DNA of 64,000 nt from Mermis nigrescens (taxonomy: Eukaryota; Nematoda; Enoplea; Mermithida; Mermithidae). The notes below the pieces were generated by a model. It was given only the letters and a program-made list of their open reading frames with translations. It did not search any database and was not told where the DNA came from. This document shows, in pieces, positions 22,701 through 34,000 of the stretch. How positions within the stretch are numbered: the stretch's first letter is position 1; each line of letters opens with the position of its first letter. Made by a program: the position numbers and the translations under genes. The stretch spans positions 1,385,955-1,449,954 of the forward strand of contig JAVLUZ010000273.1 in assembly GCA_036768485.1 (NCBI GenBank), written 5' to 3'.

Positions 22701-24116
22701 AAAACGAAGATAAATCCATATGTAGTGTAAAGTTCATGTAAACACCTAGTGTAAAGAAGATTTTGGTCAGATTCGTAATTTTGATATTGTTCCGATATTA
22801 CGATTGATATTTATGAAAAAAATTAAGTCTCCATAATGTTCTATGGGCAAACTAACAATAGGTGTAAACCACTTTACAACACTGTAGAGTGTAAACATAT
22901 GCGCCAGACTGGCATATCAAATTTGGTTCCTGATCCATTTCTAGACTTGATAATCGTGTCCCTGACTCATAACCAGAGAAGCAGGCAGAAAAACAAGACA
23001 GAAACGCATTTTAAAGACCAAATTTTTGACTTTACACTCGCTAAATATTAACGTATAGACAATTTGCTTTGACATGCACCCGATATAAAGCACTTTATTT
23101 TTATTCTATTGGACTTATCCCGACTTCTGGACGGAGAAAAGTGGAACAAAAACGCAACAAAAACGTTTTTTCCATCATTTAGAACACTGTAAACTTTAAA
23201 ATTCCGTACCGAACTCCCCATTGAGTTTAGAGAAATTCGGTTTGGTACAATTTGTAGCTTTTAAATCGTAGTACATTCGTGTGTGCCAAAATTCTCTTGC
23301 AAAAATTATTTGGTATGATTTATTGATCAAAATTCGGAAAAACGTGTTTTTTCGCCCATTTTTTACCTCTGATTTCGAACTTTACACCCCCATAAATAAC
23401 TCAATATTGCGTTTTTTAAATGCGGTTTGCTGCGATGTGTAGCCCCTGAAAGGCACTTTATTACTGCTGTATTCAATTTACCTTGACTAAGAAGCGGAAA
23501 ACTTAAACAGAGAAATCTTAGTTAAAATCCGTTTTTTACACCATCCACTAGAGTGTAAACTTTAAACCCCAGGATCTAACTCACCATAGAGCGTAGAAGA
23601 CTTTGCTTATATGCAGAATGTAGCCCTTGATCCCGTTCTTCATTTCTGTCAGAAAACATTTTAAAAAACTCATATCCGGACTTACTATCAGAAATAAGCA
23701 GGTTGAAAACTCGACCAAAAAGTGCTTTTTCAACCCCAGATTTTCGCACTCTTTACACTGCTATTCGAGAACTAATGCGAATTTCAAAAACAAAAAAGAA
23801 CATCTGTAGAATTCATCCCTCTATAATCCTATGCTGTTAAATTGTTCGAGTCATCAATACTCAGTTGTCCACATGCCATGATAAAAAGGTCCCTAAGTTT
23901 GTCCTATGTTATAACGTTACACAAAAACTTTACACCTTCTTTACACAGTCATTTTTGAGTTTCAAGAAAAACGAAAAACACGGGCAGCGAATTTTTTATT
24001 ATTATTCTTTAAAAAACCGCACCTTCCAGAAGTGTCCCGTTATAGCTGTAGGGGAGTGCACAGGTGTTAGGGGTACCCAAGAATATTATAGGTACGCGCT
24101 AACGCGCTACCTAAGA
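19782..24116 (+). mobile_element. Composite repeat (copy 2, fullest)
   Basis: It begins CTAGCAAAGAAAAATGCTCC. The left arm runs to about 19965, the spacer to about 20200 and the inverted arm to 20380. A conserved junction (TACCCTACTTTTAATTAG) then leads into an array of about 270-bp units; equivalent points lie at 20621, 20885 and 21158. Each unit holds GTGTAAACTTTACAC-like dyads. A secondary insertion occupies about 21312-22418. After about 23040 comes a nonrepeated 3' block ending in the stem-loop at 24090-24112. No open frame is convincing. Confidence 0.75.
21312..22418. repeat. Insertion within the array, with short tandem repeats
   Basis: This segment is absent from the equivalent position in the 37-40 kb copy. 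It contains three tandem copies of about 60 bp (CCACCGCTTCCTTCCCGACT near 21480-21605) and a fourth with its flank near 22110-22190. Between them lies MITE debris with GGGGGAGGTCC and CCCCTCCCGCCC ends (about 21690-22075). Confidence 0.55.
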
Positions 24117-24595
24117 TTAGGTGCGGATCCTTAAATTTTCCCGAAAGTATCAAAAACAGTAAAAGAAAATCCGTTCATGCTGCATGAAGCAGTGGTTTTT
24201 TAGCCGTCTTTAATTAAGACAAATCATTTCTTGTGCGAAGAACTTTGAAAATTTTCAAAATTTTAGAACGTGTTTAAGTAAAATTAGTGTAAAAATCGGC
24301 GCAGAGCGCCGAGAAAACAACCCAAAACGCCGCTAAAGCACGAGCTCTTTTAATGCTAAGAGTTGAATATAATGCATGAAGATCGAAAGTCCATAAATCA
24401 TTGTAAGAACTACAAAATCTTTGTTCTGTACGAAAACTACTTATCTGACGGATGTAAAAACAAAGTTTTTAGAACGCCAAGAAAGTCAGCGATTGTCGTT
24501 AATGAGTACAATGCCTGCGCGAAGCGCCGAAAAAATTTGAAAAACCATGATAGAAACGGTTAAGATCATAAAAAATATAGATATACTAGCAAAGA

Positions 24596-26759
24596 AAAAT
24601 GCTCCGATGGAACAAAAAAGGTAAATATACTTGAATTTCTTCATTGCTAAGGATGGAAAAGGAGGGGACTACGGAAAATTTCCCTATATGCGCAGAAGCC
24701 ATAGGAATGTGCTAAACAGTTAGACTTCCCGTAAACAACGCGAAAATCGTAGTATATTCTGCGGCCTATGCGCGTTTCTGCAGATTTTCCGTTGCAATTT
24801 CGATTATGATGGCGAGTATTTTGATTACTCTATTTTGAAAAATTTAAAGACATTTTTTGTGATTTTTCAAGAACACTATTGAGTTGGCCATGTAGATGTA
24901 AAGTTTACACTACTATCTTTTACTCCAGAGCATTGTGAAAGGTCAAGGTTTCATTAAATAAATAATGCATTGATTATTTTATAGTCATGAAAGTGTCTTC
25001 AATGTTCTTTTGCAAAACACTTAAATACGCTTTGTGACTACACCCTCATTTTTCACAGGCCGCAGAATATACTTCGATTTTTGCGTTGTTTAGGGAAGTA
25101 TAACTGTTTAGCACATTCCTATGGCTTCTGCGCATATAGGAAATTTTCCTTAGTCTCTTCCTTTTACATCCTTAGCAATGAAGAAATTCGAGTATATTTA
25201 CCTTTTTTGTTCCATCAGAGCATTTCTCTTTGCTAGTTCCCTTCTTTTATTTTAATAATTCAGGCCATATATCGATAGGTGGGCAGCGCCAGAATTCTAT
25301 GAGTTGCAAGTAGCTAGAGAAATTTAAATTTCGTCTCGAACCCTTTAAACTAAAATGATCACAGATCAAGAAATATTGCGTCAAAAGAGAAAAAAATTTT
25401 ACGTTTTGAGATATTGTAGTCCTCTACATTCTTGAACCAATTGGACTGCACAGAAACCAAAATTAAGCTAGATAATCTTTACAACTCGCTAAAAGTAAAA
25501 AACCCGTATACTTTACACTTTTGTGCAACAACCCTTCAGTGTGAAGAAGTTTTAAGGTCAGATTCGTAATCTACAACTCAGGGGCAACATTAAAAAAAAT
25601 TGGTCCTCCGCAAATCGTTTGATACCCAATGCTCTGGGCGGTGTAAACTTTACACTTGTGCGAATAACGCAACGTTGGGTGTATAGAAACAACATAAAGT
25701 AGGATCTGTAAAGCTAAGGTCAGGGCACATTTTAAGTATAATTAGCATGTTCCGCCTACTTAGCGGAGTAGCTGAAGAAATTTCGTTTTCGTCTCGAACC
25801 TTTTACACTAAAACAATCACAGATCGAGAAATATTGCGTTAAAAGAGAAAAAAATTTTACGTTTTGAGATGTTGTAACCCTCTACATTATTGAACCAATT
25901 GGACTGCACAGAAACCAAAATTGACTAGGATAACATCTAGGACACGCTAACAGTAAAAATTCGTTTACTTTACACTTTTGTGCAACAACCATTGAGTGTA
26001 AAGAAATTTTAATGTCAGATTCGTAATCTACAACTCAGGGGCAACATTTTTTAAAAAAAATTGACTCTCCGCAAATTGTTTGATACCCAATTCTCTGGGC
26101 GGAAAAGTGCTTCTCAGTGTAAACTTTACACTTGTGCATATAACGCAATATTGGGTGTATAGAGACAAAGTAAACTAGGATCTGTAACACTAAGATCAGG
26201 GCACATTTTAAGCATAATAAGCATATTCCCCCTACTTTGCGGAGTAGCTGAAGAAATTTCGTTTTTTGTCTCGAACCCTTTACACTAAAACGATCAGAGA
26301 TCGAGAAATATTGCGTTAAAAAAGAAAAAAAATTTTATATTTTGAGATGTTGTAACCCTCTACATTATAAAACCGATTGGACTGCACAGAAACCAAAATA
26401 CACGTATACTTTACATTTTTGTGTAACGTCTATAGAGTGTAAAGAAATTTTAAGTTCAGATTCGTAATCTACAACTCAGGGGTAACATTTTTAAAAAATT
26501 GGCCCTCCGCCCTCCGCAAATTATTTGATTTTTCGATTTATACTTTACACACTTATTGCTAACTCGGTATTGAGTGTAAACAAAAAAAAAGACGGGCATC
26601 GAATTTTTTACTTATCCATCGATTAAAAAAACCGCACCTCCCAGGTGTGTGCCGTTGTTGCTGTGAGGGGAAGACACAAATTTCGCACTCGCTATGATAA
26701 TCATATAAGAAAAAGGGCGGCCAAGTATATTACAGGTAGCGCTATCGCGCTACCTATGA
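24596..26759 (+). mobile_element. Composite repeat (copy 3, diverged)
   Basis: The left tip is CTAGCAAAG at 24596 and the inverted arm ends at 25236. The array (about 25400-26580) has three units of about 450 bp (ATCTACAACTCAGGGG near 25580, 26030 and 26470). The stem-loop at 26734-26755 has a perfect 9-bp stem with loop TATC. A bulged base present in other copies is missing, which supports a maintained hairpin. Confidence 0.7.
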
Positions 26760-28012
26760 TTCCTTATTGCGCCCAAGCATTTTTCGGCGACAGCTGGGGG
26801 ATGCGGCCGCCCTTGAACCGTCTTGCGCGTGAACATTACATAATTATCTGCCCTTTTTGTTCCATCAAGCTGTTTACTCGTTCGTTTGATTAGTCGGGCA
26901 CTGCACATTTATTTTCAACAGGTGATATTGCTCTTATTAATTTTTTGAATCATTTATTTCCCTACCTATTTCTTCCTGTGATCAAAAACATAAAACGCTT
27001 AATATTTCTTTATGTAGGCAATTCCAAAACGACCGTTTTTGTTAACATTATTAGTTAGATAATTAATTATTCTCTCTATTTACTCTGTTTTACTGCGAGT
27101 TTCTAATTGGAGAATGTCCTTTTGAAAAGCAAGGATTGTATTTTTTACACTCTTCAAAGGACAATGACGAAATAGCGTTGTTTCCGAATTTGGTTAAAAT
27201 GCTTATTGTGCACGTACATAGATACCATTTCAAGGTTATTTCAATTTACTTACTGCAATCTGTTGCCTATTAATTATTTATCAATTTTTTCATTTCGTTC
27301 GCCTAAATGATACCAGTTTATTTATAGTCGACAGAGATAAGCAAAAATGCGGATTTTGACCTTGTCTCACCTGTTAATCTTTGCCTAACTTTTGACTCGC
27401 GTTGACAAATTTGCATACACATTAAACCAACACACAAGTCGTATTTTCTCTTATTTTAGCTCACCTAATAAGCTTGGCGTAGATAAAGAGCAAACGCGCG
27501 ATCAATTCGAAATTATTATTCAACTATATATCACTCATCAGCCTTAATTTATGCTATTAATACTGGATCTTACGTTGATCATACCTAAGCGTACGATTGA
27601 TGATGCGATTAATTGTCTATGCATTATCTGGCACATGATAATAAGGTGCATATGTGCATTTGCGCATGGAAGGTAGGCTACAGTACGTTTCTGCGACATG
27701 AAACATCATGCATACAGGATGTTGAAGACAGTCGTTGCTATTACGCTTCTTACCGTACACCGGTGCTATTTACCTGTGGGAATAAGCTCATTACACTAGC
27801 CAGTATCACGTAATACTGATGTGTATATTAGAAATTAATAACAACAACCACCTACATTTGTTTTTCCAATGAGCAAGGTTCAATAAAAACTGCGGTCGAT
27901 TGATCCACTGTCGAAGCACATCATTTTATCCATCGGCTAACATACTGTAGCTTTAGTCGGCTATTAGACGACTTTGAGAATAGCATGATATTCGATAGTA
28001 CATTTGGAAGTA
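26760..28012 (+). promoter_or_regulatory. Upstream region of the mec-3-like gene, probable promoter
   Basis: Mostly unique AT-rich sequence. An octamer-like POU site followed by a homeodomain core (ATTTGCATACACATTAA, near 27410) and an ATTAAT/ATGCATTAT pair (near 27610-27630) are the notable motifs. C. elegans mec-3 is activated and maintained by UNC-86 (POU) and MEC-3 acting together on such composite sites. A first exon of the gene may also lie here but was not found. Confidence 0.3.
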
Positions 28013-31000
28013 ATGATATGCACTTCTTGCTCGGGTTGCCTTAAAGATCAATTTATTCTCAAAATCAACGATGATTATTGGCACGAGAAGTGCCTCAAAT
28101 GTTCCATGTGCGGCGGTCAATTGAAGGAAAGATGCTACGAAAAGTTTGGCTCGGTGTTTTGCCCAAATGATTACTTCAGGTACCTACATAATTTTAGTTT
28201 ATAAACAAGCTGCTCTAAATGCTTAGTCTAAAGTAATGAAAGCAAAAACTTTTCGCTGCTTTCATCATTGTGCCTAGTGAACGTACAGGAATAGGGTCCT
28301 GTTTTATCAGACTAAAATAAGTTTGCATAAAAATAAGCTTTTAGTGGATCAAGGTTTGATAAATTATTGACCGTACTAAAGCCATGCTAATATTTGTGTT
28401 AAATAAACAATTCTGCCTTTTTGTAAAATAATTCATGCAATCTTAAAAATGTTATAAGTATCCTTTTCTCCAATCTGGTTCAGCTTCTGATTTTTCGAAA
28501 ATATACTCTTCTGACACGAAATTGGCACTTATTAGGTAGTAAAAAATCTAATCTAAATGCGAAATTTCGTTACAAACACCAGTTTAATATTGTTTTCGTT
28601 TCGATATCAGTAGTTAACAAACTTGTTAAGCTTCTACAAAGAAGTGCTGAACAAGGCTATAGTCGTTCCGAAAGAACCGAAGCATTCAAAGTACGTTAAC
28701 ACAGACTCTTCTTTATGACAGGGGAAATTTATCACAAGGTCGAGTATGCATAAGCTCTCACCAGGGACGTAGCCAGGGGCATAGGGGGCATATGCCCCGT
28801 CCCCGAAATTTTTCAGAAATTTTGTTGATTTTTCTGATGCAGTAATTGTGTTCATAAAATTGAGTTCAAAAAGGCAAGACACGTCAAAATTTCCCGGCGC
28901 TTCGCCCCGAGTCATTATTATTTATTGTTACATTGTAGTTCCTTGAGTTTAGAAGCTTGAATCGTCTGAAATTCGAGCGCTTCACATCACTTTAGTGATT
29001 TAATGCACTATTTGTTTGTTGAATGAAACTGCGCTTGCTTGCAGAGCATAATAGTAAAAAAGCGAAAACGATTGCGTACAGTTTGTCTATTCTCTGTTTG
29101 GTTGTCTTTCTTTACAAGGACACATAATTCTGTTGTTATTGGAAAAAATGGTCAAATTTTCTTGTGCTTCTGCGCATTTTCCATTTTCTGAACTACATCT
29201 TGTTAATAAGAAGGCCACAAATGGGTCTGAAAACGGTAAGAACAAAATTAATGATACATCTTTTTATATCTTATTGGTAGCGATCCGTTGCTGCACTGTA
29301 TACTTAGCAGAGGTCAAAAAACGCATTTCAGCTCATAAGTTTTGTGCACTGTAGGAGTCGATTAATTTTAATTGTTTTGGGCTTAATCCAGAACCAAGAT
29401 TTGGCCGATTTTGTGTAAATTTCGACGTTACTATTCAACATTAAAGTGCTTCGTTTACAAAATTTTTCAGGGCTCTGCCCTGGACCCCGCTTTGGCGGTT
29501 AAGCGCGCTAACCCAGATCTCCCACCCAAAATCTCGTTGTACAAGTACAACGGATTTCTGGAAGGACAAAAAAAGGGTAAATGGGTTAGGTATGTATTTC
29601 TTTAAAATTTCCGGTAGTTTGTCTGTTCAATGAAACGAGTATATATTCAGTTTTAAATACAAAAACGTCAAAAATTTTCAGTGCATAGCTTCACCAGTTA
29701 AAGTTATTTCTCTTTGTATTAGCTCTGCGTTTAAAAGCCTGAATAAGTCAAAATATTCTAGTGCTTCATACTAAGACAATAAGTCGCAGTATTCCTGTTA
29801 GATGCCAGAACTTATGGCATGATGTCAAAATTGTTTTGTACCAATTTGATAATTTTTCTGCTCTGTCAGACTATCAGTATTCGCAGAGCTATAAAATGTT
29901 AAGGGCGGTAAAAAATGACTCAATCTTTGGTGCTTTGAGCCACTCATGATTTCCGAACTGTTTATCAATAAGAAAGCCGTAGATTCTATATGAAAAAATA
30001 TTAAAAATTTTCGGCGCTTTGCGCCGCATCACACTTTTGTATTTTTGATTATCAGAAACCCATAAATAGGCTAGGCTGCACTACTAAAGTCGAAAAACTC
30101 AGTTTTACTATACCTAATGTGTTACTGTACCATATCAAAGCATACAATGCAAATGTAGTCTTAAGCTTATTTTTGTGTACCCCCCCGAACTAGAATCCTG
30201 GCTATGCCTCTGGCTCTCACTTGTACGAAGTTTCATTTACTATGCTCTACTTTTATATCAAGAGTAAGAATTTCCCATTTTCAAACACCCGACGTCTGCT
30301 ATAGAACGGATAAGCGTAATTTAAGAATTTCAGTCCATATATACGTAATAGTAGGTACATTATTAAATTGCAAATTTTTCATCAGAGTTCATTTTTTTCT
30401 AAAAATGTTAACATTTCCTATACAAACCCTGTTAGAAGCAGACGAAATCATTATGTGTACTATGAGAATCCATCGACGTACACGATTTTGATTGCGAAAA
30501 AAGGTATCATAAAAGTTGAAATTCTACAGCATTGAAAAATAAAGCTAGAATAACTTTTTCATAATTTATTTATTTTAAGCGGTGCATGGGAACAAACGCG
30601 GATTTAGACAGAGAGAGTGCGCCGGGCGCCCCCCCCCGTCGTAAAAAAATAGTTGGACGCAATAGAGAATAATATGCATATTTTTGATGATTTTAGTCAT
30701 TTTTATAACAAAATTTTTTCGGCGCTGCACGCCGGGTAGTAACTCATTAATTTCGTTTACTAACATTCTTAGCGCTTAAAAAATGTATTAAGTCAGGAGG
30801 GTAGTTTATATACAGAACAAGGGTGAGTTTTTAGTTCCTACAGTGATTTCTCGAGTATTTTTCGGTGCTTTATACCGATTTTTGCACTAATTTTGACCAT
30901 TTTCCGCAAGAAATTTTCAGAAATTTCAAACTTTTTTCGATTCACAAATAAATTTGTTTATTGAGAGACGGCCAAAAACGATACTTTAAGCATAACTAAG

Positions 31001-34000
31001 GGACACAAATTTCATACAATTCTTGACACAATCAGGCAAATCTGGGGTTACGCCTCCTGTCAGAAAATCCTGGATCTGCCACTGCGTAAGAATTAATGAC
31101 AAATCTTGATATTTTTCAAATCGAAAAAACATTATTTTTTAGACAATTCAGCAAAATCCGCTGTTTCTCGTGCGGCATCGGCATAGCCCCGACCGACATA
31201 GTTTTCAAGCTTAAACCCAGCATTATTTGCCACGTCCAGTGCCAGCGTTGCTCCGTTTGCGCTATCAATTTGCAGCCTGGGGTCGAAATCGGCGTCGACG
31301 AAAACGGCAGACGCTTGTTTTGCCAGGAGCACTTAAGCTTGGCCCAAAAAACGCCGCCCTTGTCCACTTTCGAACAACAAAGGCAACAAATTGAACAAGA
31401 CCGTTATTTGACCAATAAATCGAACTTCGACGTGGATTTCTGTAGCACAGAAGACAAGTGTTTGTTAAAGAAAGAATATGGACATCCATTGGTTGCTTCA
31501 AGGCCTGGTGAGCAAGCACGGTAGAGGGGGGCGGTGGCCTCTGTGATAAAAAATATTGGGCACAATGGAGAAAATTTGTGTTGTTTTTTAATGATTTTCG
31601 CCATTTTATCGCTATTTTCCCATTTTTCGCGCCGGATTCATTAATGACATTTAGTTACTTACCTTCTTGGTGCTCGAAAAACCTTATTTTTACACCGAAA
31701 GAGTACATACGTTTTGCGCGGAACAGTGATTTTGAAGTTCTTTCTTATAATGATTTCTCAGATAAAAGGCATCGTAATTTAAATAGTTTTGCCTATTTTT
31801 ATAGCTTAACTTTTCAAAATCTTACGCATTTTGCGTTATATCTTTTGGTATCATTTTATTAAACTCGTGTAACAAAGGAAGGAGCTCAGTATTTTAGCAG
31901 CGTTTTGCGTTTTCTCAGTACTTTGTATCAATTTTTGCGCTGAATCGTCGATTAATTTCAGACTAATCGTACGTTTTTACGCCATTTTCAAAAATTTTGA
32001 AAATTTGTTAGCTTTATGGATCAGAAATGATTTTGCCTATCAAAACCGAACATCGTCGAAAGTACAAGCTCTGTATCCAATTAGGGTCACAGTATACTTT
32101 TTGACATAAAATGCTCAAAAAAGGTGGTCCATTTGCTTAGTATGGTAATTACCACACTTGCGTGCCGCGAAAAACTGAGACACCATTTTGGATACAGTGC
32201 TTGTAGTTTGGACGACGTTTGCTACTTTACAGATAATGGACGGACTTTTTGGACTATTAGCAAAATAAGGGTTCTGCCCACACATGAGTGGGCGTGGGGG
32301 CTAGGGGTGCCTGGACACTCGAGAATCTGAAGGACCCCAAAAAAATCGATAGACTTCCAGAATTGAATTTTTGTTGCTAATTTTAGCGATTTTGCCCCAT
32401 CGGACATCCCAGAATCGAAACTTATTCTTTAAGTCATTCAGTTTAATTACTGCCACAATAATATAATTATAGTCTGTTTCACACAACTTCAGTCATAAAT
32501 TTTAAAACTATCCCAGACTATAAGCTGACAGAATGCGATTATAGCATTGATCTGATATATAGTTATCGTAAACCTCGGCTTACTGTTGATGACATTTCTT
32601 AGAATTTATGCATGAAGTCATGTGAAACACACGATAAATACCTTCCTATAATTACCTAGTACTATCGTACTTCCGTATTACTGATTAAAATATGGTGATG
32701 GTGGCCTTGTTGGGACATTGGCTCTGTCGGGACGGTGGCCTGGCCATGTTAGGACGGTGGCTGTGTTGATACCCTTGGTGGTAAAGTTAGGACGGTGGCT
32801 GAGTTGGAATGGTGGCCATAATGGAACGGTGGTCATGTTGGGACGGTGGCCGTGTTGGGACGGTGGCCGTGTTAAGAATTTGGGTGGCCGTGTTGGGTAG
32901 TGGCGTTGGGACGGTGGCCATTTTGGGGCTGGGGGCCATGTTGGGACTTTACCGCATAGATTATTCCGCCCCTCACCCTATCGAAAATCTTGGATACGCC
33001 ACAGCTGTTCCGGCTATATGCAATGACTGTGAATTTAAAGCAAGAAGCAAGGTTAGCAATCATTTTACGTAAGTAGGCAAAGTGAAAAAAATTTTGTGAG
33101 AAACAAAAAAATGACATGTTTACTTTATTTACACTTATCGATTTTAAACAACATTTATTTTTCCTGTTTTTCTTCATCCTGAGCTTCTCTCCTCTAGACT
33201 AAGGTACAGGTTTTCAGCAGCATTGATTTCCTTCTTGCGCTCAGGTACATATATACATACCGCCATAGCTGAGCCGTACAATACTTTCGTCACATTCACT
33301 GAAAATTGTTTTTTGAAAGCTCTTTCTGGAAATTAGAATTTTGTTGTTCTTGTAGACGTACATTGTGAGGGAAATAAGAAGAAAAGCTCTTAAATGCTTG
33401 AACTTTTTGAAACGAGTTTTATGTCTTTGCAACTTAGCAAAAGGGCATGTTTTCATGGCCTATCAAAGTGAATAGTTGTTGCAATGTAATGTTATTATTC
33501 ATTCTTTTTTGAGAGTATTCAGTTGTCTATCTATAAAAATCGTGCCAACTTTTTTGCACACATGAAAGTCTAATCAGAAGTGTTCTAAATCTCGCTTCTG
33601 GCATCTTACATCTTACACGGAAGCATTAGCGATACGCGCTACTTACTAATATTCCTAAAAGTAATTCGTTCTACTTTTAGACATGCACAGCATGGAAATT
33701 AGGGAGGCGGTGAAATCTAAATTTTTTCTAAAATTCCTTTTCCAAGCTTAAAGACGTAGAACACGCGTCAAAAGCATAATGTTTTAGCATTTCTGACGTT
33801 GCTCACTCTCTTTCTAGAAAGTGAAACCGCATAAAATTTCGAAAAATATAAAAAAACTAACAAATCGAACAAAATACAGTCATTAAATGAATCGCGAAGA
33901 GTCGAGTCGACACTTTTGAGCAAATAGATAGCTAATAAAAACGCTTGAAATATCACCTTTTCTAAGTTTTTTGAAAATCGCAAATTTGGGGTGGGGGTAA

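Noticed and set aside
20430..24090. CRISPR-like reading of the regularly spaced repeats
   Set aside because: Units are about 270 bp, diverged and in a eukaryotic genome, with no cas genes. It is a transposon-associated tandem array.
27613..27678. Possible first exon of the mec-3-like gene (MHYLAHDNKVHMCICAWK before GTAGGC)
   Set aside because: The donor is phase 0 but the LIM1 exon needs phase 1, and it shows no MEC-3-like N-terminal sequence.
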